A DNA stretch of 64,000 bases from JAFLCL01 sp039809495. Lineage in GTDB: Bacteria > Myxococcota_A > Polyangia > Polyangiales > Sandaracinaceae. Location of the stretch: positions 186,001 to 250,000 of the forward strand of contig JBDHVC010000001.1 in assembly GCA_039809495.1 (NCBI GenBank), read 5' to 3'. Below, one piece after another: positions 27,195-35,185 of this stretch (within the stretch, counting starts at the first letter, position 1; every line of letters begins with the position of its first letter). The notes under the pieces are model-generated. The model worked only from the letters and a program-made list of their open reading frames with translations. It did not search any database and was not told the origin of the DNA. The position numbers and the translations under genes are program-made.

Positions 27195-27692
27195 GTGATG
27201 ATCAGCATCCGATCCCTCGGCGCGACGACGATCGTCGGCCTGCTCACGCTCGCTTGTGGCTCCGAGGCGAACGCCCCGAGCCGCCCCAGCGTCGAGCCGA
27301 CCGCGGAGCCGACGCCAGCTTCGCCCGCCGAGGCGCGCGCGCGCTGGGTGGACACGGGGTTCGAGCTCGACTCGAGCACGCCGGGCGCCCTCGCGGCGGA
27401 CCAAGAGGGGCACTTCGACATCCGCCTCGCCGCGACGGGCATCTACCACGTCAACCAGGACTACCCGATCTCGGTGCAGATCACGGCGCCGGACGGCGTG
27501 ACGCTGCCCCGCGCGACGCTCGCTCGGCCCGACGCCGCCGAATTCAGCGAGCGCGTCGCGCGCTTCGAGGTCCCCATCGTCGCGCCGGCGGGTCACCACG
27601 ATCTGCGCGCGGTCGTGGACTTCGCCGTGTGCACCGACGAGGGCTGCATGCCCGACACGCGGACGCTCGCGATCGGGATCGACGTCCCCTGA
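27195..27692 (+). CDS. DsbD-alpha-like lipoprotein
   Basis: 165 residues. GTG at 27195 and ATG at 27198 are both served by AAGGAG. The signal peptide ends in the lipobox LTLAC (Cys21), then a Pro/Ser/Thr spacer. The main domain is beta-rich and ends with VDFAVCTDEGCMPDTRTL (Cys146 and Cys151, CX4C). This resembles the cysteine pair of the DsbD N-terminal domain, which passes electrons to periplasmic thiols; the assignment is tentative. A 19-bp imperfect duplication (GGAGnCTCTGTGATGA) precedes the start, so the ribosome site and start triplet are copied twice. The next gene starts 13 nt downstream. Confidence 0.6.
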   Translation: MMISIRSLGATTIVGLLTLACGSEANAPSRPSVEPTAEPTPASPAEARARWVDTGFELDSSTPGALAADQEGHFDIRLAATGIYHVNQDYPISVQITAPDGVTLPRATLARPDAAEFSERVARFEVPIVAPAGHHDLRAVVDFAVCTDEGCMPDTRTLAIGIDVP

Positions 27693-27704
27693 GCCGAGCA
27701 CACG

Positions 27705-29975
27705 ATGACCCACGACTCGAGCGACGCAGCGGCCCGCGAGGCGAACGGCGCCCTCCGGCGGGTCGGCGAGGCCCTCAAGGCTCGCTTCGTGTCCGAGCGG
27801 CGCGTGCTCTCGTTCGGGGAGTACCTCGACCTCGTCCGCGCGACGCCGTATCGACACACCCGCGACGCGGCGCGCTACCTGCGTGACTGCTTCGACGCGT
27901 TCGGCACGACGACGGTGCGCCGCGCCGACGGCGAGGAGGTGACGCGCCATCGCCTCTTCGACCTCCCCTTCCTCGATCCCGTCCGCGCGCGTGAGGCGCT
28001 CGTCGGGCACGAGGAGATCCAGGCGTCGTTCTACCGCGCGGTCTCGAATTTCGTGCGCGAGGGGCGCATCAACCGCCTCGTCCTCTTGCACGGCCCGAAC
28101 GGGAGCGCGAAGTCGACGTTCGTCAACTGCATGATCCGAGCGCTCGAGCACTACTCGAGCACCGACGACGGCGCGCTCTACTACTTCTCGTGGATCTTCC
28201 CGCGCGGCAAGGACGGCCGCCCCCTCGGCTTCGGCTCGACGGGCGCCGACGAGGTCGGCGCGCGCGCCGAGAGCTACGCCCATCTCCCCGACGCGGCGAT
28301 CGATCTGCGGCTCGACAGCGAGCTGCGCGAGAGCCCTCTCCTGCTCCTGCCCGCCGAGGATCGTCGCGCGATCGTCGAGGGCGCGTACCGGGACGCCTCG
28401 GAGCGTCGCGAGCCCGCTCCACGCCTCGTCATGGAGGGAGAGCTCGGCGCGAAGAACCGGATGATCTTCGACGCGCTGATGACCGCCTATCGGGGCGATC
28501 TCGCGCGCGTCCTCGCCCACGTGCGCGTCGAGCGCCTCACGATCTCGCAGCGCTATCGCCGCGGCGCCGTGACGATCGGCCCCCAGATGGCGGTCGACGC
28601 GGTCGAGCGCCAGATCACGATGGACCGCTCGCTCGCGGCCCTCCCCGCCTCGCTCTCGTCCGTCTCGCTCTACGAGACGCACGGCGATCTCGTCGACGCG
28701 ACGGGCGGCATCCTCGAGTTCTCGGACCTGCTCAAGCGTCCGCTCGACGCCTGGCGCTACCTCCTGCTCGCGGTCGAGGAGGGCGAGGTCGCGCTCCAGG
28801 CCTCCGTGCTGCCGCTCAACGTCGTCTTCGTCGCGACGTCGAACGATCTCCACCTCAAGGCCTTCCGCGAGCACCACGAGTACCGCTCGTTCCGCGGGCG
28901 GCTCTCGCTCGTGCGGGTCCCCTACCTCGTCGACTACCGCGCCGAGCAAGCGATCTACGACACGCAGGTCGTCGCGCAGCTCGGACGCCCTCCGACGCCG
29001 CACGCGACCTACGTCGCCGCGCTCTGGGCCGTGCTCACGCGCCTCGTTCGACCTCAGGGCGAGCGCTACGAGCGCGCGGAGCCCGGGAGCGTCGGCGCGC
29101 TCGCCCCGACGCTCACGCCCATCGAGAAGGCGGAGCTCTACGCGGACGGCCTCGTCCCCGATCGTTTCACGAACGAGGAGGCGGCCGAGCTCCGCGCTCA
29201 CGTCGCCGACATCCGGCACGAGGCCGACAGCTCGTTCGCGTACGAGGGCAGCAGCGGCGCCTCGCCGCGCGAGATCCGCACGCTCCTGCTCGACGCCGCG
29301 CAGGATCCCGCGCACGACGAGCTCTCGCCGATCGCCGTCCTCTCGCGAATCGAGGAGCTCTGCGACGGGGAGGACTACGAGTTTCTCCGCGATCCCGTCG
29401 ACGGCGCGTACCGCGACCCCCGAGGCTTCGTGGCCGTGGTGGAGAAGCGCTGGCTCGATCGCGTCGACCGCGAGCTTCGGGCCGCGACCGGCCTCGTCGA
29501 CGAGGCGCGCTACGGGGAGCTCTTCGAGCGCTACGTCACGCACGTCTCGTTCGCGCTCAAGGGCGAGAAGATCCCCAACCCCGTCACCGGACGGGACGAG
29601 GATCCCGACGTCGCGCTCATGCGGAGCGTCGAGGAGATGCTCGGCGTGGGCGAGCGCTCCGAGGACCACCGACGCAACCTGATCAGCACGATCGCCGCGT
29701 TCGCGATCGATCATCCGGGCGAGCGCCCCGCCGTGGCGCGCGTGTTCCCGAGGCAGCTCGATCAGCTCCGTGAGGCGAATTGGATCTCGCGCAAGCGGCA
29801 GCTCGCGGAGATCGTCGGCGACGTCCTCCGGCTCTCGAGCGCCGAGCCGATCGCCGACGCAGCGCGCGAAGAGCGCGCGCGGACGACCCGGGACGCGATG
29901 ATCGCGCGCTTCGGCTACTCGCCGAGCGGCGTCCGCGACGTGCTCGCGACGCTCCTCGCGCGGAGGTACGCGTGA
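27705..29975 (+). CDS. prkA: PrkA-family serine protein kinase
   Basis: 756 residues. PrkA (YeaG in E. coli) is an AAA+ ATPase/kinase tied to stress and sporulation. The Walker A is GPNGSAKST at 130-138, with an AAA core to about residue 430. A C-terminal kinase-like PrkA domain follows. It is longer than E. coli YeaG (about 640). The usual partner genes yeaH (DUF444) and ycgB (SpoVR) are not adjacent; instead the stop overlaps the GTG of a 109-residue gene. The ATG at 27705 starts 13 nt after the preceding lipoprotein gene. Confidence 0.85.
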   Translation: MTHDSSDAAAREANGALRRVGEALKARFVSERRVLSFGEYLDLVRATPYRHTRDAARYLRDCFDAFGTTTVRRADGEEVTRHRLFDLPFLDPVRAREALVGHEEIQASFYRAVSNFVREGRINRLVLLHGPNGSAKSTFVNCMIRALEHYSSTDDGALYYFSWIFPRGKDGRPLGFGSTGADEVGARAESYAHLPDAAIDLRLDSELRESPLLLLPAEDRRAIVEGAYRDASERREPAPRLVMEGELGAKNRMIFDALMTAYRGDLARVLAHVRVERLTISQRYRRGAVTIGPQMAVDAVERQITMDRSLAALPASLSSVSLYETHGDLVDATGGILEFSDLLKRPLDAWRYLLLAVEEGEVALQASVLPLNVVFVATSNDLHLKAFREHHEYRSFRGRLSLVRVPYLVDYRAEQAIYDTQVVAQLGRPPTPHATYVAALWAVLTRLVRPQGERYERAEPGSVGALAPTLTPIEKAELYADGLVPDRFTNEEAAELRAHVADIRHEADSSFAYEGSSGASPREIRTLLLDAAQDPAHDELSPIAVLSRIEELCDGEDYEFLRDPVDGAYRDPRGFVAVVEKRWLDRVDRELRAATGLVDEARYGELFERYVTHVSFALKGEKIPNPVTGRDEDPDVALMRSVEEMLGVGERSEDHRRNLISTIAAFAIDHPGERPAVARVFPRQLDQLREANWISRKRQLAEIVGDVLRLSSAEPIADAAREERARTTRDAMIARFGYSPSGVRDVLATLLARRYA

Positions 29976-30301
29976 GCGCCGTCGAGCTCGACCGGCTGAG
30001 CTTCCGCGCGGTGAAGCCGCGCGCCTACGACGGGGTGAGCCGACAGGCGGCCCAGTTCTGGGACGTCGTCACGCACGACGGCGCCGCCGTCGCTCACGCC
30101 GAGATCTTCGTCCATCCCGAGCGCTGGGGCGTGCGGCTCTTCGACCAGCTCCCGACGGCCGACGCGTCCGATCTGGTGCGCATCGTGGCGCGCCTGCTCG
30201 TCTGGCACGCGAGCTGTCCCACCGAGACGGTCGAGCTCCGGATCATGCGTCCGGGCGTGCCTTCGCAGGAGCTCGTCCGCGTCTCGGGCGACTACGTCTG
30301 A
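29972..30301 (+). CDS. Small protein coupled to prkA
   Basis: 109 residues. The GTG at 29972 has GGAGG 5 nt upstream and its TGA shares bases with the PrkA stop (GTGA), so translation is coupled. The sequence is an alpha/beta domain without signal or TM (FWDVVTHDGAAVAHAEIFVHPERWGVRLFD). I do not recognise the family. Translational coupling suggests it binds or regulates the PrkA kinase; this is inference. The stop codon is the start of a stop-anchored repeat. Confidence 0.7.
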   Translation: MSAVELDRLSFRAVKPRAYDGVSRQAAQFWDVVTHDGAAVAHAEIFVHPERWGVRLFDQLPTADASDLVRIVARLLVWHASCPTETVELRIMRPGVPSQELVRVSGDYV

Positions 30302-30450
30302 CAGCGCGCCTCGCTCGACCTGATCCGCCCCAGAGAGGCACGCTCGCTCGGCGGGTGGGAGGCTCACGCCGAGCCGCTCGGCGGGTGGGAGGGGCTCTCG
30401 GCAGCCCCTCCGACGAGGAAGGAACCGCACGAATCAGGGCAACGGATCCG
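30299..30450 (+). repeat. Stop-anchored intergenic repeat, copy C
   Basis: Starts at the TGA of the small prkA-linked gene with TGACAGCGCGCCTCGCTCGACC. It holds two copies of GCTCGGCGGGTGGGAGG (30346-30362 and 30376-30392). There is also a perfect 9-bp hairpin GGAGGGGCT (30388-30396) with AGCCCCTCC (30403-30411). The tail CGACGAGGAAGGA and CACGAATCAGG matches copy F at 61598. Confidence 0.85.
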
Positions 30451-30508
30451 TGCTGTGAGCGGACGGACGCCCTCGCCGCTCGGCGCGGGACGTGGGAACG
30501 TCCCATCG

Positions 30509-31237
30509 ATGGACGTCTCTCTCCACGTCAACGTCGATCACGTCGCGACGCTCCGTCAGGCGCGCGGGACGACGTACCCCGACCCCCTCGACGCCGCGCT
30601 CTGCGCGCAAGAGGCGGGCGCGCGCGGGATCACGGTGCACCTGCGCGAGGATCGCCGGCACATCCAGCCCGCCGACGTCGAGCGGCTGCGCGCGCGTCTC
30701 ACGACGACGTTGAACCTCGAGATGGCGGCGACCGATCCGATGATCGAATTCGCCCGTCGCGTGCGGCCCGATCTCGTGACGCTCGTCCCCGAGAAGCGCG
30801 AAGAGCGCACGACGGAGGGGGGGCTCGACGTGGCGAGCCAGGTGGAGCGCCTCACGCTCGTCGTCGCGCGGCTGAACGAGGCTCGGATCCCCGTCTCGAT
30901 GTTCATCGATCCCGAGCCGTTCCAGGTCGACGCCTCGCGAGCGACCGGCGCGGCCCACGTCGAGCTCCACACGGGCGACTACGCGAACGCCCCCCCCGAG
31001 GAGGTCCAGGGACAGCTCGCGCGGCTCGCGCGCGCCGCCGATCACAACGCCCAGGGGCGCGAGCCCCTCCACCTCGCCGCGGGGCACGGCCTCTCCTCCC
31101 GAAACGTCGGCGCGCTCCTCCGCGCCGTCCCGCAGATCGTCGAGCTCAACGTCGGGCACGCCATCGTCGCCGACGCCGTGCTCGTCGGGATGGAGGCGGC
31201 CGTCCGCGCGTTCCTTCGCGCCATGGAGCGCCCGTGA
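30509..31237 (+). CDS. pdxJ: Pyridoxine 5-phosphate synthase PdxJ
   Basis: 242 residues. PdxJ condenses 1-deoxyxylulose 5-phosphate with 3-amino-2-oxopropyl phosphate to give pyridoxine 5-phosphate in the DXP-dependent vitamin B6 route. The N-terminus MDVSLHVNVDHVATLRQARG carries the characteristic N-V-D-H and R. HLREDRRHIQ, NLEMAA, LHTGDYA and AAGHGL then follow in the usual order, ending in ELNVGHAIVADAVLVGM. Length matches the family. The TGA overlaps the GTG of the next gene, as often seen for pdxJ operons. Confidence 0.95.
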   Translation: MDVSLHVNVDHVATLRQARGTTYPDPLDAALCAQEAGARGITVHLREDRRHIQPADVERLRARLTTTLNLEMAATDPMIEFARRVRPDLVTLVPEKREERTTEGGLDVASQVERLTLVVARLNEARIPVSMFIDPEPFQVDASRATGAAHVELHTGDYANAPPEEVQGQLARLARAADHNAQGREPLHLAAGHGLSSRNVGALLRAVPQIVELNVGHAIVADAVLVGMEAAVRAFLRAMERP

Positions 31238-32811
31238 GCGCATTCAGGCCGCGTGCCCTCGTCTCGCGCGCTCAGGCCCGCGCGCTCGATCGCGCGCTGA
31301 TCGACGGGGGCGTCCCCGGGATCCTCTTGATGGAGAACGCCGGGCGCGCGGCGACCGACCTGCTCATCCGCGAATTCCCGGGCCAGCTCGACCGGATCTT
31401 CGTCTTCGGGGGGCTCGGACAGAACGGAGGCGACGCCTGGGTCCTCGCGCGCCACCTCGCGGCGCGAGGCCTCGCACCGCGCGTGTTCGTCATCGGCGAC
31501 GCGCAGCGTATCTCTGGAGATGCACGGATCGCGCTCGAGGCTCTCCGTGCCATAGGTGTCATTCCAGAACCCATCACCAACGACGCGGAGCTCGAGAGCC
31601 TCGAACGGCGTCACGCGGAGGCGACGCTCCTCGTCGACGGACTCTTCGGAACGGGGCTCGATCGGCCCCTCGAGGGGATCGCCCGCGCCGCCGTCCGCGC
31701 GCTCGACGCCTGGAGCGTGCCACGGCTGGCCCTCGACCTCCCGAGCGGGCTCTCTTGTGATACAGGTCAGCCCCTCGGCGCCGCGCTGCGCGCGGACGTG
31801 ACCGTCACGTTCCACGCCGACAAGCGTGGGCTCAACGTGAGCCGTGCGCTCGATCTCGTCGGGCGCGTGGTCGTCGTCGACATCGGCGTCGCGCCGCCCC
31901 CGCCGATCGACGCGTTCCTCGTCGGCGCCGGGGAGCTCGCGCGCACCGCGCGGGCCCGCTCACTCGGAGCCCACAAGGGTCTCGCTGGCCACGTGCTCGT
32001 CGTCGCGGGCGCCGAGGGCCGGACCGGCGCCGCGATCCTCGCCGGGCTCGGCGCGATGCGGGCGGGCGCGGGGCTCGTCACGCTCGCCGCGCGAGGACGC
32101 GCCCACGCCGCGCTCGACGCGAAGGTCGTCGAGCTGATGACGCGGCGGCTCCCCGACGGGGTCGAGGCGAGCGTCGCCGACGCGCTCGGCGCTGCGCGCG
32201 CGGCCCAGAGCCTCGTCGTCGGCCCGGGGATCGGCCTCGACGACGAGACGCGCGCGTTCGCCAGAAGGCTCGCCGTCTCTCTCGCACCACCGACCGTCCT
32301 CGACGCGGACGCGCTCCGCGCGATCGGGGCGGATCTCGGCCTCCTGCGCGAGGCCGCGGGCCCGCGGGTGCTCACCCCCCATCCGGGCGAGGCGGCCAGC
32401 TTGCTCGGCGTGAGCGTCCGGGAGGTGGAGGCGGATCGCTTCGGCGCCGCCGACGCCCTCGCCCGGCGGAGCGGGCAGATCGTCGTCTTGAAGGGCGCGC
32501 GCTCGATCGTCGCCGCGACCCTGGGCGGGGAGACCCGCTTCGCGGTGTGCGATCGGGGAACCCCGGCGCTCGCGGTCGCCGGGACGGGAGACGTCCTCGC
32601 AGGCGCGATCGGCGGGCTGCTCGCGCAGGAGGCGCCGACGTGCCTCGAGGACGCCTTCACGGCGAGCTGGCGCGCCGTCGTCGCGCACGCCCTCGCGGCC
32701 GAGGAGGCGAGCGCCGGGCGCGATCGAGGCCTCGTCGCGCGCGAGGTGGCCGACGCGCTGCCTCGAGCGCTCGCCGAGGCGACACCACGGCCGCGAGCGC
32801 TGACACGTTGA
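31234..32811 (+). CDS. nnr: Bifunctional NAD(P)H-hydrate epimerase and dehydratase
   Basis: 525 residues from a GTG with GGAG 6 nt upstream, overlapping the pdxJ stop. The N-terminal YjeF_N half carries GLGQNGGDAWV and DLPSGLSCDTG and epimerises damaged NAD(P)HX. The C-terminal NnrD half has VVGPGIG, TVLDADALRAI, LTPHPGEAASLLG, KGARSIV and AGTGDVLAGAIGGLLA. It dehydrates S-NAD(P)HX using ADP. A repair enzyme; the two-domain fusion is the usual bacterial form. No extra domain is seen. Confidence 0.95.
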   Translation: MSAFRPRALVSRAQARALDRALIDGGVPGILLMENAGRAATDLLIREFPGQLDRIFVFGGLGQNGGDAWVLARHLAARGLAPRVFVIGDAQRISGDARIALEALRAIGVIPEPITNDAELESLERRHAEATLLVDGLFGTGLDRPLEGIARAAVRALDAWSVPRLALDLPSGLSCDTGQPLGAALRADVTVTFHADKRGLNVSRALDLVGRVVVVDIGVAPPPPIDAFLVGAGELARTARARSLGAHKGLAGHVLVVAGAEGRTGAAILAGLGAMRAGAGLVTLAARGRAHAALDAKVVELMTRRLPDGVEASVADALGAARAAQSLVVGPGIGLDDETRAFARRLAVSLAPPTVLDADALRAIGADLGLLREAAGPRVLTPHPGEAASLLGVSVREVEADRFGAADALARRSGQIVVLKGARSIVAATLGGETRFAVCDRGTPALAVAGTGDVLAGAIGGLLAQEAPTCLEDAFTASWRAVVAHALAAEEASAGRDRGLVAREVADALPRALAEATPRPRALTR

Positions 32812-32915
32812 CACGAGGGCGGGTCAACGCGACGCCAACGTGGCATGACGGCGACGGCACATCTTCGGTCGCGCGACAGGTTTCTTCTGTGATTTCGACG
32901 GATTAGACCGATGGC

Positions 32916-33641
32916 ATGGCTGCTGCTGAAGCCTCTCTGCCCAGGGGATCGTGGTTCGATCTCGAGGGCCTGGAGGACACGATGCGAGACGCCCTGCCCG
33001 AGCCGACGACCCCCGATGATGCGCGCATCGAGCGTGAGGACGAGCCCTCAGGGGTCCATCGGCGCGCCGACCTCGCCTCGGCGCTCGAGCGCGCCTCGTA
33101 CGAGCACGAGGTGCTGCTCCGACGCCCCGAGCTCACGGCCGCCGCGATCCGCCTGACCGGCTCTCGCCCCGACGCCGACGATCTGGTCCAGGAGGCCGTG
33201 CTTCGCGCCTGGACCTTCTGGGATCGCTTCGAGCCGGGCACCAACGGCCGCGCGTGGATGCACCGCATCCTCCTCAACACGTTCATCAACGGGTATCGCA
33301 AGCGACGCCGAGAGCACGAGGTCTTGACCGAGGTGCACGCGGCGGAGGCTCACGCTCGCCTGGGCTCGGCGACGCGGGAGCTCCCGGGCGAGCGGCTCTC
33401 GGACGAGGTCGAGCGGGCGCTCGCGCAGCTTCCCCGAGAATTCCGAGACGTGCTCGTCCTGGTCGATCTCGAGGATCGGAGCTATCGGGAGGCGGCGGAC
33501 GCGATCGGCTGCCCCATCGGCACGGTCATGTCCCGCTTGCATCGAGCGCGGCGCGCGATGCAGGGCACCCTCGCGGAGTTCGCCGCGGGCCACGGGTATC
33601 GCGCGCCCAGGCCCGAGGCCGGAGCGCTCGAGGCGGCTTGA
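32916..33641 (+). CDS. ECF-type RNA polymerase sigma factor
   Basis: 241 residues. Region 2 shows DADDLVQEAVLRAWTFWDRF and AWMHRILLNTFINGYRKRRRE, which bind core polymerase and the -10 element. Region 4 shows LPREFRDVLVLVDLEDRSYREAADAIGCPIGTVMSRLHRARR, a helix-turn-helix. A poorly conserved 85-residue N-terminal extension precedes region 2. No anti-sigma gene is adjacent, so its control and target promoters cannot be read here. The start is one of two overlapping ATGs; 32916 is in the frame of the domain. Confidence 0.9.
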   Translation: MAAAEASLPRGSWFDLEGLEDTMRDALPEPTTPDDARIEREDEPSGVHRRADLASALERASYEHEVLLRRPELTAAAIRLTGSRPDADDLVQEAVLRAWTFWDRFEPGTNGRAWMHRILLNTFINGYRKRRREHEVLTEVHAAEAHARLGSATRELPGERLSDEVERALAQLPREFRDVLVLVDLEDRSYREAADAIGCPIGTVMSRLHRARRAMQGTLAEFAAGHGYRAPRPEAGALEAA

Positions 33642-33836
33642 GCCCTCCCCGCCACCCGTTGACCGGGCGCGCTCCGCCGAATACCATGGGCCCCCGCGTC
33701 GTTGACTGCGACGCTCAGGTTTCGTCGGCTTCGGATGCGGCTCTCGCCCGAGACGTCTCGGCGAGGATCGTGTCGACTTCGTGGTTCTCGACCGCGCGCG
33801 CCCTCTCGAAGAAGCTCCCGCGGTCGGGACGATCCC

Positions 33837-33863
33837 ACACGACACGCGACCTCGCGTCGTGTC
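33837..33863 (+). other. Imperfect inverted repeat upstream of the CarD-like gene
   Basis: ACACGACACGCGA and TCGCGTCGTGT face each other with 2 nt between the arms, and two extra bases sit in one arm. It lies between the sigma-factor stop at 33641 and the CarD-like start at 33932. It could be a terminator for the sigma gene or an operator. A weaker promoter-like TTGACC (33659-33664), 17 nt, TACCAT precedes it. Confidence 0.35.
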
Positions 33864-33931
33864 GAGGATGAGCGTTCCGAACGCTCGCGAAGCACGGAGA
33901 CGACGCTTCGATTGAATCGAAGAGGAGTCGG

Positions 33932-34978
33932 ATGCAAGCGCGCAAGGCAGAGGGTCGGTCCAAGAAGACCACCAAGGCGTCGCCGCACAAGCCCACGAAG
34001 ACCCACGCCAAGAAGCCGAGCGAGCGGCTGACCGCGCTGAAGGCGGTCAAGGCGCCGGTCGCTGCGAAGACGGGCAAGAACGGGCGTCAGGTCGGTGAGA
34101 GCAAGGCGAGCAGCGCTCGCGCGGTGACGAAGGCGGACGCGAAGCCGAAGGCGAGCGTGAAGCCGAAGGCGGCGAGCGTCACGAAGACGCTCGAGAAGAA
34201 GGCGAGCGCGACCAAGACGAGCGCGACCAAGGCGGACGCGACCAAGACGAGCGCGACCAAGACGAGCGCGAAGCCGAGGGGGCTCGAAGCGAGGGGCTCG
34301 GGGAGGCAGGCCAAGCCGACGGGCGCCGCGCCGAGCGGCGCGGTGAGGTCGACGACGAGCGCCGGCACGGAGGCCTCTCGCAGCGAGCCGTCGAAGAGCA
34401 ACGCCTCGTTCGCGCGCCCGTCGCCTTGGAGCGCGCCCGCGCTCCCGCCCGTGAAGGTGGACACCACGATCTCCGTGAGCCCCACGGAGGAGGGCGACTT
34501 TCACGTCGGGGAGACGGTCGTCTATCCCGCCCGCGGCGTCGCGGACATCGTCGGGGTCGAGGAGAAAGAGATCGGCGGACGTCGCCAGGGCTTCTACGTG
34601 CTGCGGGTGCACGACACCGAACAGAAGATCCTCGTGCCGGTGAACAACGCCGCGCAGATCGGGCTTCGGCGCCCCATCAGCGAGGCGCAGGTCCGCGAGA
34701 TCTTCCGGATCCTCAAGATCACGGACATCCCGCTCGATACGCAGACGTGGAACCGTCGCTACCGAGGCTTCGTGGAGAAGCTGGCGACCGGGAGCGTCTT
34801 CGCGGTGGCGGAGGTGCTGCGCGATCTCTCCCGCGTCAAGATCGTGAAGGAGGGCCTCTCCTTCAGCGAGCGACAGATGCTCGAGCGCGCGCGCGGGCTC
34901 ATCGTGAAGGAGATCGCGGTGGCCCGCGCCAAGTCCGAGGACGTCGTGCGTCAGCAGATCGAAGCGATCTTCGCGTGA
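33932..34978 (+). CDS. CarD-family regulator with N-terminal histone-H1-like tail
   Basis: 348 residues; ATG at 33932 with GGAG 5 nt upstream. Residues 1-185 are a disordered Lys/Ala/Ser/Thr tail (for example KKASATKTSATKADATKTSA, residues 89-108), like the DNA-compacting tails of histone H1. Residues about 188-348 are the CarD/CdnL RNA-polymerase-binding domain (GDFHVGETVVYPARGVADIVG, ILVPVNNAAQIGLRR) with its helical C-terminal part. M. xanthus CarD carries its HMGA-like tail at the C-terminus, so here the order is reversed. Likely a global transcription-initiation factor that also binds DNA. Confidence 0.85.
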   Translation: MQARKAEGRSKKTTKASPHKPTKTHAKKPSERLTALKAVKAPVAAKTGKNGRQVGESKASSARAVTKADAKPKASVKPKAASVTKTLEKKASATKTSATKADATKTSATKTSAKPRGLEARGSGRQAKPTGAAPSGAVRSTTSAGTEASRSEPSKSNASFARPSPWSAPALPPVKVDTTISVSPTEEGDFHVGETVVYPARGVADIVGVEEKEIGGRRQGFYVLRVHDTEQKILVPVNNAAQIGLRRPISEAQVREIFRILKITDIPLDTQTWNRRYRGFVEKLATGSVFAVAEVLRDLSRVKIVKEGLSFSERQMLERARGLIVKEIAVARAKSEDVVRQQIEAIFA

Positions 34979-35185
34979 TCGATCGAGGACGCGGTGTCTG
35001 TCGTCGGTCTCCGGAGCGCGGAGCGCCGAGGAACCCAGGGTCGACGCCCGCTCGTGGGAGGTCGGCTCGATTCACGCGCGGCGAGGGACGTCGCGCGGCA
35101 GTTCGTCAACGCGCGGCCTCTCTCGCCGCCCCGACGACGGTCGGTGGCGTGATCCGAGACGAGGGGCCGCCCATGAGGCATCTCG

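Noticed and set aside
26862..29714. 950-codon minus-strand frame opposite prkA
   Set aside because: Antisense to a clear PrkA with Walker A and the expected domains.
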